A stretch of 56,843 bases of DNA. It comes from Peptococcaceae bacterium (GTDB lineage: Bacteria > Bacillota > Desulfitobacteriia > Desulfitobacteriales > Syntrophobotulaceae). The notes beneath the pieces were generated by a model, which worked only from the letters and a program-made list of their open reading frames with translations, ran no database searches and had not been told where the DNA came from. Position numbers and translations under genes: made by a program. The stretch lies in assembly GCA_012520405.1 (NCBI GenBank), contig JAAYOJ010000003.1:1-56843 (forward strand). Reading direction: 5' to 3'. How positions within the stretch are numbered: position 1 is the first letter of the stretch; each line of letters begins with the position of its first letter. Positions 47,157 to 55,589 of the stretch are shown here, one piece after another.

Positions 47157-47753
47157 ATGAGTATTAGTGATAAACTGGTTAAACAAATTGAATTTATTAA
47201 GGAAATAGACAAACTAAAAACGATCTGCCGTCAATCCGTAATAGCCGACGGCAGCAGGGAAGAAAACGATGCCGAACATTCCTGGCATTTAGCGGTAATG
47301 GCTATGGTTTTACATGAGTATGCCAATGATCCCCAACTTGATCTTTTAAAAGTTATCAAAATGGTGCTTATTCACGATATAGTGGAGATCGATGCCGGTG
47401 ATACTTTTATTTATGATGTGGAGGGTAATTCAAGTAAATTGGAACGGGAGGAAAAGGCGGCTCGCAGGATATTTGGAATTTTGCCTAAGGAACAGGAGGA
47501 AGAGTTCTTAAGCCTCTGGCGAGAGTTTGAAGCTCAACAAACAGCGGAAGCAAAATTTGCTGCCGTAATGGATAGGCTGGAACCATTACTTTTAAACTCC
47601 TTAACTAAGGGCCATACCTGGAACAAATATGGTATTAAAAGCAACTCTGTCTTGGAGAAAAACCTACATGTTAAAGAAGGTTCAGTAGAAATCTGGCATT
47701 ATATCAATGATTTAATCGAGGACTGTATAGAGAAGGGGATTTTAGAACGATAA
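47157..47753 (+). CDS. HD-domain phosphohydrolase (YfbR-like)
   Basis: A 198-residue HD protein. Metal-binding residues are in DAEHSWHLA (H41), LIHDIVEID (H73, D74) and a later aspartate in AAVMDRLEP. The layout fits 5'-deoxynucleotidase YfbR-like proteins, which dephosphorylate dNMPs. The start ATG follows AGGAGAAAGAAAATGCT. A bidirectional terminator follows. Confidence 0.88.
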   Translation: MSISDKLVKQIEFIKEIDKLKTICRQSVIADGSREENDAEHSWHLAVMAMVLHEYANDPQLDLLKVIKMVLIHDIVEIDAGDTFIYDVEGNSSKLEREEKAARRIFGILPKEQEEEFLSLWREFEAQQTAEAKFAAVMDRLEPLLLNSLTKGHTWNKYGIKSNSVLEKNLHVKEGSVEIWHYINDLIEDCIEKGILER

Positions 47754-47794
47754 ATGCAAGGTAAGCCATGAGAAAATATCAAATCGAAATAAGC

Positions 47795-47826
47795 AAGAAG
47801 CATTCCGATTAAGGAATGCTTCTTTG
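47795..47826. terminator. Bidirectional terminator between the HD gene and the SASP gene
   Basis: AAGAAGCATTCC and GGAATGCTTCTT form a perfect 12-bp stem with a 6-nt loop; T-rich on both strands, serving two convergent genes. Confidence 0.85.
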
Positions 47827-47864
47827 CTGCGTATACTAAAGCTACTGAATTTTCTTTAAAACAG

Positions 47865-48071
47865 TTAGATCCTCTGACCGCTTTTCAGTTGCTGCTCAGC
47901 AAACTGAACCATACGCTTGGTCATGTAACCGCCAACAGTTCCGTTTTCACGGGAAGTACGGTCTCCACCAAGGGTTGCACCAAGTTCATTGGCAATTTCG
48001 TATTTCAGTTGCTCTAAACCATTTCTGGCTCCTTGTACTGCAGGTTGATTTGAATTTCTTTCACCAGGCAT
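47865..48071 (-). CDS. Alpha/beta-type small acid-soluble spore protein
   Basis: A 68-residue SASP with the family blocks LEQLKYEIANELG (including the GPR protease region) and the C-terminal GGYMTKRMVQFAEQQL. These proteins coat and protect spore DNA and feed outgrowth. The open frame extends further upstream, but the true start is ATG 48071, which has AAGGAGGGAAAACGAC before it. SigG control is expected, though I could not find a convincing SigG promoter by eye. Confidence 0.96.
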   Translation of the reverse strand: MPGERNSNQPAVQGARNGLEQLKYEIANELGATLGGDRTSRENGTVGGYMTKRMVQFAEQQLKSGQRI

Positions 48072-48275
48072 GTCGTTTTCCCTCCTTGAAAATTTAATAT
48101 TCTTATTTTGGGAGTCGATCTTATTATTTGCCTTAATATCATTATTACTCAGGTAATTGTTGTATCTTAGATACGAAACAACCAAATATGGAATTTTTTA
48201 AGGTTTGAAAGGAAAGAATATTTTTATCAAAAAACATTTATTTTACATCAGTATTTTAAGCGTGTCAACAAGAAT
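48072..48275. other. Intergenic region between SASP and rplY genes
   Basis: About 400 nt separate the SASP start from the L25 start. It holds the divergent regulatory regions. A palindrome-like GTATC-TTA-GATAC lies near 48167-48179, upstream of the SASP gene. I see no further gene here. Confidence 0.5.
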
Positions 48276-48304
48276 TTGCTTTTTTCTTCGTCATGTGCTA
48301 TAAT
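48276..48304 (+). promoter_or_regulatory. Sigma-A-type promoter of the L25/Ctc gene
   Basis: TTGCTT (48276-48281) and TATAAT (48299-48304) at 17 nt. A start near 48311 leaves a leader of about 155 nt before the start codon. Confidence 0.7.
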
Positions 48305-48466
48305 ATTCCCACAACCGTATTTCATTTCCAGTGCAATCAACCTTGCAGGCAGAAAAGAGATCGGGCTTTTTTATATCTCTTTCAATAATTTCGAGAGTAG
48401 GCGAGAAAGGAGCTTCAAAGAATACTTGGAAATGAAGAAAAATCATAACAAGTGAAAGGAGCTAAT

Positions 48467-49072
48467 ATGTCTATTTTAGTAGGAGAAAAACGTGATTTAA
48501 ATATAAGAGCTAAACATCTTAGAAATGAAGGGATTATTCCAGGGGTTTTGTATGGGAAAAGTCTTGATGAATCTATTAGTCTTCAGTTTCCCCAAAAAGA
48601 AGTCCTGGCATTTCTAAAATTCAATTCTAAAGGTAGCATAGTGGAGTTGCAGGTAGGAGAAGAAAGACATGCAGCTCTGTTAAAGGAAATTACTTACACT
48701 CCCGTCACCAGAAATATTGAACATTTAAGCTTTCAAACCTTGGTAAAAGGAGAAAAAGTTTCAAATACGGCAGCAATTGTGCTTATTAATAGAGAAGAAG
48801 TTAAAGAAGGAGTAATTCAACAGACTTTATCTGAGATTTCTTATAGAGCTCTTCCTTCGGAATTGATTGAAAGAATTGAAATTGATGTTAAAGATATGAA
48901 ACCGGGTGACAGCATCTTAGTTTCTGATCTCGATATAGCAAAAAATGAAGCTATTGAAATAAGAAATCCGCTTGATAGTTTAATTGTATCCGTTTTGGAA
49001 CCCAAGGTAAGCGTAGATGAGGAAATAGGGGAGCCGGAAGAAAGCGAAGGCGACAATCAAGAACAAGCATAA
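48467..49072 (+). CDS. rplY: Ribosomal protein L25 / general stress protein Ctc
   Basis: A 201-residue long-form L25 (TL5/Ctc). The N-terminal 5S rRNA-binding domain has the typical IIPGVLYGK; the C-terminal domain (about 95-185) is the TL5 extension, ending in an acidic tail. Binds 5S rRNA in the 50S subunit. The start is ATG 48467 with GAAAGGAGC; the frame also holds an ATG 15 nt upstream without such spacing. It is followed by a DUF4416 gene. Confidence 0.95.
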   Translation: MSILVGEKRDLNIRAKHLRNEGIIPGVLYGKSLDESISLQFPQKEVLAFLKFNSKGSIVELQVGEERHAALLKEITYTPVTRNIEHLSFQTLVKGEKVSNTAAIVLINREEVKEGVIQQTLSEISYRALPSELIERIEIDVKDMKPGDSILVSDLDIAKNEAIEIRNPLDSLIVSVLEPKVSVDEEIGEPEESEGDNQEQA

Positions 49073-49109
49073 ACACCTGAAGTCATGAAAGCTTACGGAT
49101 GTGATAACC

Positions 49110-49640
49110 ATGGGAACAGTGGGATCTTTTCCGCCTGAGAAATTGATTGTCGGTCTACTTTTTTGCGACCAAGGCTTGGCAGGAATCGTAGAAAAAAAGC
49201 TGGAGTCATTATTTGGAAGAATAGATTGCCGGTCTTCCATATATAGGTTTTCAGATATCTCAACTTATTACGATGCTGAAATGGGAGGCAAGGTAAACAA
49301 GTGTTTTTTTAGCTTCGAAGCTTGTGTCGATCCTTCGAGGCTTGTGGAAATCAAATTATTAACTAACGATATGGAAAAAGAGTATTCCAGACAGGGGCTT
49401 AGAAATATAAATCTCGATCCGGGTTTGATGAGCCATGGCAGGTTAACCTTGGCTACCACCAAAAATGCTCCACACAGGTTACCTCTCTACAGCGGAATAT
49501 ATGCAGAGATAACCCTATTTTTCGCAAGAAAAGATTGGCAATCCCTACCTTGGACATATACGGATTTTAGAACTGACGTAACGAAGTCTTTTTTACGTGA
49601 AGTTCGAACGATTTATCTTAAACAACGACAAAGCAAGTAA
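49110..49640 (+). CDS. DUF4416 family protein
   Basis: A 176-residue soluble protein with the family phrases KLIVGLLF, YYDAEMGG and NLDPGLMSHGRLTLATTKN. The function is unknown. ATG 49110 with GGATGTGA upstream is the preferred start over GTG 49101. It lies 37 nt after rplY and 26 nt before the sigma factor gene, so the three may be cotranscribed. A role tied to stress or sporulation is only suggested by these neighbours. Confidence 0.85.
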   Translation: MGTVGSFPPEKLIVGLLFCDQGLAGIVEKKLESLFGRIDCRSSIYRFSDISTYYDAEMGGKVNKCFFSFEACVDPSRLVEIKLLTNDMEKEYSRQGLRNINLDPGLMSHGRLTLATTKNAPHRLPLYSGIYAEITLFFARKDWQSLPWTYTDFRTDVTKSFLREVRTIYLKQRQSK

Positions 49641-49666
49641 GTTATTCTTAGGAAGGAACAAACAGC

Positions 49667-50536
49667 ATGGAGATTACTGGTCCAAGTAAAACTGCAAATT
49701 CTTCCATTAGTGGTATTGATCCGATTAAAGAATATTTAACTGTTGCGGGAGAGGCACCGCTTCTGACCAAAGAACAGGAAATAGAATTAGCCAAAAGAAT
49801 AGAAGCTGGGGATGAAGAAGCACGTGAAGAAATGATCTGTTCCAATCTTCGCCTGGTAGTTAGTATTGCCAAGCGCTACACTAATACAAATTTTCTTTCT
49901 TTTCTTGATTTGATTCAAGAGGGGAATCTGGGACTTATCAAAGCCGTAGAACGCTATGATTACAGAATGGGATACCGTTTTTCGACTTATGCCACATGGT
50001 GGATACGTCAGGCAATCACTCGTGGGGTGGCAGATACAGATCGTACAATACGGCTACCGGTGCATATGGGGGAAACCGTCCGCAAAATTATTCGTACCGC
50101 TAACCAAATGGAACAACAGGGATTTAAGTTCGATACAAAAAAGATAGCCGAAAAACTTGAATTATCGGAAACAAAGGTTGAGGACGCTTTGCGTTTTTCG
50201 GGCCATCCTATTTCTTTAGAAACGCCGATAAGCGATGATAACACCAGCGTGTTTGGTGATTTTCTTGAAGACGATGATACCGTATCCCCAGAGGAAAATG
50301 CCATGGAAGTCTCGCTGCAAATGGAATTGGCAAAGCAATTGCAAGCCCTTAGCGAGCGAGAACGGAAAGTACTGGAACTCCGTTTTGGGCTTTATCAAGG
50401 TAGGCGGCATACGCTAGAAGAGGTGGGCAACTATTTCGGAGTGACCCGCGAGCGTATTCGTCAAATTGAGTCCAAAGCACTTCGAAAGTTGCGGCGTCCT
50501 AATCACAGCAAATATCTAAAGGATTTCGTGCTTTAA
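49667..50536 (+). CDS. Sigma-70 factor without region 1.1 (SigA-like, probably group 2)
   Basis: A 289-residue sigma factor. Region 1.2 (DPIKEYLTVAGEAPLLT), region 2 (NLRLVVSIAKRY, FLDLIQEGNLGLIKAVERYDY, GYRFSTYATWWIRQAI), region 3 and region 4.2 (TLEEVGNYFGVTRERIRQIE) are all complete and close to SigA. The N-terminal region 1.1 is missing and TDRTIRLP replaces the QARTIRIP of SigA, so it is probably an alternative, RpoS/HrdB-like factor that reads -10/-35 boxes similar to SigA ones. No dnaG gene is adjacent. AGGAAGGAAC precedes the ATG. Confidence 0.9.
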   Translation: MEITGPSKTANSSISGIDPIKEYLTVAGEAPLLTKEQEIELAKRIEAGDEEAREEMICSNLRLVVSIAKRYTNTNFLSFLDLIQEGNLGLIKAVERYDYRMGYRFSTYATWWIRQAITRGVADTDRTIRLPVHMGETVRKIIRTANQMEQQGFKFDTKKIAEKLELSETKVEDALRFSGHPISLETPISDDNTSVFGDFLEDDDTVSPEENAMEVSLQMELAKQLQALSERERKVLELRFGLYQGRRHTLEEVGNYFGVTRERIRQIESKALRKLRRPNHSKYLKDFVL

Positions 50537-50550
50537 TCTTATGACTAAAG

Positions 50551-50590
50551 GGGCTGTGTGAAATTAAGATTTCACACAGCTCTTTGTTGT
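50551..50590 (+). terminator. Rho-independent terminator after the sigma factor gene
   Basis: GCTGTGTGAAAT and ATTTCACACAGC form a perfect 12-bp stem with loop TAAG, followed by TCTTTGTTGTT. Confidence 0.9.
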
Positions 50591-50727
50591 TAAGAATGCT
50601 AGTTTATAAAGAAAATGTTTAAGTCCTGCGAACTATTAAGTTATAATAATAGAAAAGCTAAAAATCCTTAAATATGTGCCAGAAAATTTAAAAGCAAAAA
50701 ATAAAACTAAATTATCGGAGACAGTTA

Positions 50728-51294
50728 ATGCAGGACTTATCCAAGAAAGTATTATTATTGAATATTATGCTCACCCAGGCTATACTGCTTGTGATTGCCA
50801 TAGCAATTAAGTTCTTTTGGGCTCAACATCTTTCCCTGAATTTATTATTGGAAATAAGGATCACCCCCGGCATTATTGCGGTTTTATTACTCGGAATTTT
50901 GCTCTTGCTCTTTTTGCAGCTTTTATTTTATAAATATGTTCCCCGACATGAATTAGCGGAGGAACTTAACCGCATGCTGATGGAAAAGTTCTCCCTATCC
51001 GAACTCTGCTTTATATTTTTTACGGGAGCCCTGATCGAAGAATTCTTATTTCGCTTTTTGCTGCAATCCTTGTTAGGAATTACACTCACCAGTCTTATTT
51101 TTGCTTTAATTCATGTAAGATATATTTCAAAAAAGTATATGTTATTAGAAGTATTCCTTCTGAGTGTTATTCTTGGCATTATTTTTGAAGCAACCTCAAT
51201 GTTTTATGTTCCGGTTGTTTGTCATTTTGTGCTTAATATTTTGACAGCCCTGCTCATTAAAAAAGGATTTATTACCCTTGACCCCAAAGTTTAA
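50728..51294 (+). CDS. CPBP-family intramembrane metalloprotease
   Basis: A 188-residue protein with about six helices. Abi/CPBP motifs are present: EEFLFR (E104, E105, R109), FALIHVRY (H129) and a third HFVLN near the C-terminus. Members cleave CAAX-like or other membrane peptides; some give bacteriocin self-immunity. No bacteriocin gene is nearby. A weak GGAGACAG site precedes the ATG. Confidence 0.88.
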   Translation: MQDLSKKVLLLNIMLTQAILLVIAIAIKFFWAQHLSLNLLLEIRITPGIIAVLLLGILLLLFLQLLFYKYVPRHELAEELNRMLMEKFSLSELCFIFFTGALIEEFLFRFLLQSLLGITLTSLIFALIHVRYISKKYMLLEVFLLSVILGIIFEATSMFYVPVVCHFVLNILTALLIKKGFITLDPKV

Positions 51295-51365
51295 TTAATT
51301 TATGCATGTTGATATAATTGCTGTAAAGGTTTCGCTATAATAGGTAAAAAAGAGGGTGCAAATTC

Positions 51366-51902
51366 TTGGCCGATCTTTGGAATTTATTTATTGCTTTTTT
51401 GAGAGCCAGCAACCTTGGCTTCGGTGGCGGTCCAGCTATAATCCCATTAATTCAGGCCGAAGCGGTGGACAGATATCAGTGGTTAACTAATTCTCAGTTT
51501 GCTGATGTCATAGCTGTTACAAATGCCCTTCCCGGCCCTATAGGAACCAAAATCGCTGCTTACATAGGCTACCAGGTTGCTTCCTGGCCGGGTGTTATCG
51601 TGGCTCTAACAGCGACGATTCTGCCTACGGTTTTGCTATTAATTTTTTTGGGTACTTTACTGGCTAAATACGCTAATTCCCAAGCACTGCAAGCAATGCT
51701 GACCGGTGTGAAGCCTATTATTACTGCTCTCCTTCTTATTGTTGCCTATCAAATGGCGGTTGATGCTTTTCACATCACTCAAGCTATAGATTATATTACT
51801 ATCGTTATCGCTGCCGCAGCAGCCGTAGCCTTATATTTGTTTAAGATTCACCCTAGTATTTTAATCCTGTCCTCTTTAGTTTTAGGGTATTTTATTTTTT
51901 AA
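51366..51902 (+). CDS. Chromate transporter, first half-size subunit
   Basis: A 178-residue short-chain CHR protein with the FGGGPAIIPLIQAEAV signature near residue 20 and about five helices. Pairs of short CHR proteins form a full ChrA-like unit for chromate efflux; the real substrate may differ. TTG start after AGAGGGTGC. The second half-gene follows 13 nt downstream. Confidence 0.9.
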   Translation: MADLWNLFIAFLRASNLGFGGGPAIIPLIQAEAVDRYQWLTNSQFADVIAVTNALPGPIGTKIAAYIGYQVASWPGVIVALTATILPTVLLLIFLGTLLAKYANSQALQAMLTGVKPIITALLLIVAYQMAVDAFHITQAIDYITIVIAAAAAVALYLFKIHPSILILSSLVLGYFIF

Positions 51903-51915
51903 TAGAGTAGGTTTG

Positions 51916-52458
51916 ATGCAGGTGAAAACTATTTGGGATCTTTTTCTTGCATTTTTGCGAGCCAGCAATTTTGCTTTCGGTGGGGGAGCATCTGCTATCC
52001 CGTTAGTCAGAAGGGAAGTAGTAACTAAATATCAGTGGCTTACCAATGATGAGTTTGCTAATTATCTGGCCATGGCTAATTCTCTGCCGGCTCCTATCCT
52101 TACCAAGTTAGCCGGCATGATTGGTTTTAAAGTTAAAGGCTGGTTGGGGGCGCTGGTCGCTATTTTGGGTGCTATATTGCCCACCACGCTTATAGTAGTC
52201 GCTTTAGGAGGGCTAATTCTCAAATATGCTCAGTCCCCTGCCTTGGAGGCTATGCTGAAAGGAGTAAGACCCGTAGTGGCAGTTCTATTGCTGCAAACAG
52301 CAATTGAAATAGGGAAGGATTCCTTGGTGCACAAAGCCACTTGGGTAATGGGGATTGCAGCGCTGATAATTATGTTCTTTTGGCCCATTATACATCCGGC
52401 TTTTTTGGTCCTCGCTTCCATGCTTTTGGGCTATATTTTATTTAGAAAAAAGAACTAA
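51916..52458 (+). CDS. Chromate transporter, second half-size subunit
   Basis: A 180-residue partner of the preceding gene, with FGGGASAIPLVRREVV near residue 22. The two proteins are similar but not identical and probably insert in opposite orientation. ATG 51916 is chosen over the TTG directly before it. Expressed with the first half. Confidence 0.9.
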   Translation: MQVKTIWDLFLAFLRASNFAFGGGASAIPLVRREVVTKYQWLTNDEFANYLAMANSLPAPILTKLAGMIGFKVKGWLGALVAILGAILPTTLIVVALGGLILKYAQSPALEAMLKGVRPVVAVLLLQTAIEIGKDSLVHKATWVMGIAALIIMFFWPIIHPAFLVLASMLLGYILFRKKN

Positions 52459-52519
52459 TAAGATTATGATAAAAACAGGAATCAGAAATTGGCCGTGTTT
52501 GGCGTCATAATAAGCAAAG

Positions 52520-52535
52520 CTAATTATATAATTAG
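52520..52535. repeat. Perfect 16-bp palindrome upstream of the ECF sigma gene
   Basis: CTAATTATATAATTAG is an uninterrupted perfect dyad, about 90 nt before the ECF sigma start. It is adjacent to a block of 12-bp repeats and may be a repressor or activator site. Confidence 0.55.
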
Positions 52536-52581
52536 GCAAATAACTCGGCAAATAACTAAACCAATAACTAAATCAATAAAT
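52535..52581. repeat. Four imperfect 12-bp tandem repeats
   Basis: Units based on CAAATAACT end at 52545, 52557, 52569 and 52581, an exact 12-nt period. The first two share GGCAAATAACT, the third reads CCAATAACT and the fourth TCAATAAAT. They lie directly after the palindrome and before the ECF sigma gene. Confidence 0.65.
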
Positions 52582-52626
52582 ATGCTTTATTGTCCTGTTA
52601 AAGGGGGGACTTGAGGAGTGAACGAG

Positions 52627-53121
52627 GTGTCGTTCGATCAGATTTATGAAGAGCTTTTTCCTGCCGTTTATCGCTATGTTTGCTTGCGGATTCCCGCTTC
52701 GGATATTGAAGATGTTACAGCGGAAATTATGGCCAAAGTATGGAAGTCACTTTCCGGCTTCGAAGGCCGAAGCTCGTTAAAATCTTGGGCCTTGCGGATA
52801 GCAGCAAACTACATTGCTGATTTCTATCGTCGCCGAAAGAAAGTCGAAATTATACCGCTAACAGAAGAACTGGAGAGCTCATCCGAAAGCCGGGATTACG
52901 GTGATGATTTGGCAACGGTTTTGTCGGTCAGCAATACCTTAGCTCAATTAACCGAGCCCCAGGTTGCTGTTATTCAACTTAGACTGATTGAAGGATTCAG
53001 TTCTTCCGAAACAGCCTCTATTTTGGGGATTACACAACAAGCTGTGGATAGTCTTTTGTATCGGGCTAAAAAGAGTTTCCGCAACATTTACAACACGGAA
53101 ATGGCTGGAGGTGAGTGTTGA
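52627..53121 (+). CDS. ECF-type RNA polymerase sigma factor
   Basis: A 164-residue ECF sigma. Region 2 has FPAVYRYVCLRI and DIEDVTAEIMAKVWKS, region 4 has LTEPQVAVIQLRLIEGFSSSETASILGI followed by SLLYRAKKSF. GTG 52627 lies 8 nt after GAGGAG and is preferred over GTG 52618, which touches it. Its stop overlaps the next start (TGATG), and that gene encodes a two-helix membrane protein likely to control it. ECF factors usually transcribe their own operon; a recognisable ECF promoter is not obvious here. Confidence 0.92.
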   Translation: MSFDQIYEELFPAVYRYVCLRIPASDIEDVTAEIMAKVWKSLSGFEGRSSLKSWALRIAANYIADFYRRRKKVEIIPLTEELESSSESRDYGDDLATVLSVSNTLAQLTEPQVAVIQLRLIEGFSSSETASILGITQQAVDSLLYRAKKSFRNIYNTEMAGGEC

Positions 53122-54341
53122 TGAGGAAAGATAAAATTACAACCTTATGGGAAAAAGACGGTGATTTAATGCGGATACAAAACTTTTTTAAGTGTATAAA
53201 CCCCAGTGATAATCTGAAAGACAGGATTAAGCAAAAGGCCTTGAACAAGATTTCAGTTCCAGACAATTCGCCTGTGGCATTAATTCCCAAAACCATACAA
53301 GAGAATGAGGAAAAAACTCGCCTGAAAAAAGTGATTAGCATTTTTAAAAATAAAAAGCGGGTAATAAGAATTACCTCTGCCGCCGCTGTGCTCGTTTTAG
53401 CAGTCTATCTGGGGACTTCTGGCCTGCTCATCGTGGGTAATGCTGCAAAGGAAGACAGTGTAGCCTTAAATAGCCCATTTAGAGGGGGAGAAATGAGACA
53501 GAGCCAAGCTGCTGATACAGCTGCTGGGGCCGAGCCTTCTTCTATGGAGTCTTCCTATACCATGGATGGTTCTCTAGCAGGAGGGTCTGAGAAACAATTT
53601 GCTCAAGAAACACCACTTTCCGGGGCGGTTGGGGAAGAAAACGTGATAGGACAGAAACTGATTTATACTATGGATGTAACCATTAAAACCAGTGATGTTG
53701 CCGCAACTATGGAAAAAGTTCAGGAAAAAGTAAAATCCCTTGGCGGCTATATTGTAGACTCTAATATTAATAATGATTCATACCAGGTTACCGCTCATAT
53801 TACCATGAAAGTCCCGGGCAAGGAATTTGACAGCATTAAAGGGGATCTTTCGCAATTTGGTCATGTTGAGAACCAACACCTGTATACAAACGATGTTTCC
53901 AAGGAATACTTTGATACGGAAACCAGGTTAAAATCCTGGGAGGCCCAGGAACAAAGATATTTGGAGATATTGCAGCAAGCCAATACTGTTGAAGATATTC
54001 TGCGTATTGAAGATTACCTGAATAATGTTCGAATTCAAATTGAAAGTTTAAAAGGTCAGCTTAAATATTGGGACAATCAGGTTGATTATTCTACAATCCA
54101 TATGAATATTTATCCTCAGCAAAGCGATATCGCCGTAAAAGATCCTTGGCAGCCGGTATCAATTAAAAACACACTGATTGCTGCTAAAAATGCCCTGATA
54201 AAATCCATCAGTTTTATCTGGAATGCTTTAAACTACGTGATAGTGTTTATCGGTTATGCTTTGCCGGTAATTATCATTCTTGCTCTAATCTGGATCGGAT
54301 GGATTTTGACTAGGAGATATAGAAAAAATAATAATCAATAA
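53121..54341 (+). CDS. DUF4349 membrane protein, putative anti-sigma factor or output of the ECF sigma
   Basis: A 406-residue protein: cytoplasmic N-terminus (about 1-70), membrane helix (about 75-95), a Ser/Gly/Ala-rich linker, a DUF4349 domain (about 170-330) with a helical hairpin (YFDTETRLKSWEAQEQRY), and a C-terminal membrane helix with basic end. The layout (sigma gene followed by a coupled membrane protein with a cytoplasmic N-terminus) is that of an anti-sigma factor, but the zinc anti-sigma HxxxCxxC motif is absent. GGAGGTGA precedes ATG 53121. Confidence 0.85.
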   Translation: MRKDKITTLWEKDGDLMRIQNFFKCINPSDNLKDRIKQKALNKISVPDNSPVALIPKTIQENEEKTRLKKVISIFKNKKRVIRITSAAAVLVLAVYLGTSGLLIVGNAAKEDSVALNSPFRGGEMRQSQAADTAAGAEPSSMESSYTMDGSLAGGSEKQFAQETPLSGAVGEENVIGQKLIYTMDVTIKTSDVAATMEKVQEKVKSLGGYIVDSNINNDSYQVTAHITMKVPGKEFDSIKGDLSQFGHVENQHLYTNDVSKEYFDTETRLKSWEAQEQRYLEILQQANTVEDILRIEDYLNNVRIQIESLKGQLKYWDNQVDYSTIHMNIYPQQSDIAVKDPWQPVSIKNTLIAAKNALIKSISFIWNALNYVIVFIGYALPVIIILALIWIGWILTRRYRKNNNQ

Positions 54342-54355
54342 TATTACGGAATAAT

Positions 54356-54386
54356 AAAGGGGCGCCTAAAAAGCGCCCTTTTGTTA
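54356..54386. terminator. Bidirectional terminator
   Basis: GGGCGC and GCGCCC with loop CTAAAAA, TTTTGTTATTTT on the plus side and a T-rich run on the minus side. It separates the convergent DUF4349 and ABC_sub_bind genes. Confidence 0.85.
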
Positions 54387-55373
54387 TTTTAGGGTAGGCA
54401 TAAGAGTATCAGGTATAGCGATGTTCAGGAGACGGGCGGTAGATTTGTTAATAATAATCTCAAATTCTTGTGGGTTTTCAACGGCCATGGTTTCCGGGCA
54501 GGAGCCTTGCAAAATTTTTATAGCCATTTGGCCGGTTTGCCAGCCCAGGCGTTCATAGTCAATACTGATAGAAGCCAATCCGCCGGCATTAACAAAGCTT
54601 TTTTGTCCTGCAAATAGCGGAATTTTATTCTGATTGGCAGCCTGGGCTAAGGCGGGGGCGGCCGAGATTACAGTTTCATCGTTAGGGACATAAATAACAT
54701 CAACCCTGCCGGTCAGGGAGTTGACGGCCTGAGGCACTTCGGAGCCGGTGCCAACTGTGGCTTCTACAAGACTCAGATTAAGGACCTTAGCTGTTTCCAG
54801 GGCCTTGTTCAGTTGAGACTGAGAAATTGCTTCTTGATCATTATAGATTATTCCAATACACTTAGCTCCAGGAACTAATTTTTTGATAAGAGAGAATTGT
54901 TGTTGAATCGGATTCATATCCGTAGTTCCGGTTACATTGGTTTGGGGTTGGTCAAGATGTTTTACCAGTCGGACCGCTATAGGGTCGGACACAGCAGTAA
55001 ATAAAATTGGAATATCTGTTGTTTCTCGAGCTATGGCCACTGCTGAAGGCGTAGCTAGAGCCAGAATCAGATCATACCTTTTGGATGCAAATTCCTGGGC
55101 AATGCTTTGGAGAGTATCTTGGTTATTACGGGCATTGCGATAATCTATGATTAGATTTTGTCCTTGAATATAACCGCTGGCCTGGAGCATATCCATGAAT
55201 CCTTTTCTGGCAGCATTCAGATTTTGGTCTTCCGCGATCTGAATAATGCCGATATTAAATTTATTCGGAGGAGAAATTCCCGCTTCGCCGCTTGTCGCAA
55301 TAGAATTGCCGCATCCTGATATTGTTATAGTCAAGACCAAAATGAGGAATTTAACCTTAGGTCTGAAGCGCAT
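54384..55373 (-). CDS. ABC transporter substrate-binding lipoprotein (ABC_sub_bind family)
   Basis: A 329-residue lipoprotein with lipobox ITISGC (C21) and two Rossmann-like lobes of the ABC_sub_bind family (FNIGIIQIAED, VTGTTDMNPIQQQFSLIKKLVPG). Relatives (TrpX/YtrF group) bind aromatic amino acids or other small ligands and usually sit with a permease and an ATPase, which are absent here. The GAGAGGTGGGCTG stretch precedes the ATG. It is an orphan under its own promoter. Confidence 0.9.
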   Translation of the reverse strand: MRFRPKVKFLILVLTITISGCGNSIATSGEAGISPPNKFNIGIIQIAEDQNLNAARKGFMDMLQASGYIQGQNLIIDYRNARNNQDTLQSIAQEFASKRYDLILALATPSAVAIARETTDIPILFTAVSDPIAVRLVKHLDQPQTNVTGTTDMNPIQQQFSLIKKLVPGAKCIGIIYNDQEAISQSQLNKALETAKVLNLSLVEATVGTGSEVPQAVNSLTGRVDVIYVPNDETVISAAPALAQAANQNKIPLFAGQKSFVNAGGLASISIDYERLGWQTGQMAIKILQGSCPETMAVENPQEFEIIINKSTARLLNIAIPDTLMPTLK

Positions 55374-55415
55374 CAGCCCACCTCTCCTTCCTTAATATGG
55401 TAAATCAATTTATAT

Positions 55416-55443
55416 GTTATAGTGCTGAGAAAAAACTTGTCAA
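55416..55443 (-). promoter_or_regulatory. Promoter of the ABC_sub_bind lipoprotein gene
   Basis: On the minus strand, a perfect -35 TTGACA (55438-55443) and -10 TATAAC (55416-55421) with 16 nt between, about 43 nt before the start codon. Confidence 0.65.
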
Positions 55444-55589
55444 CAGAATAATGTCAGCTGATTTTAAAGATAAAGTCGAGATTATGAGGATCCTGGGGAG
55501 AATAGAGAGAATATCGTGATAATAACTAATGAAAATAGAATTATAGTTCATATATCCAGTAAAAATAATTGTTTAGGCAGGTAATAATA

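Noticed and set aside
48072-48185. N-terminal extension of the SASP frame
   Set aside because: The family starts at MPGERNS and an ideal ribosome-binding site precedes ATG 48071; the extension does not match the family.
52535-52581. CRISPR-like repeats
   Set aside because: Period of only 12 nt, no spacers and no cas genes; a tandem repeat at a promoter region is the better reading.
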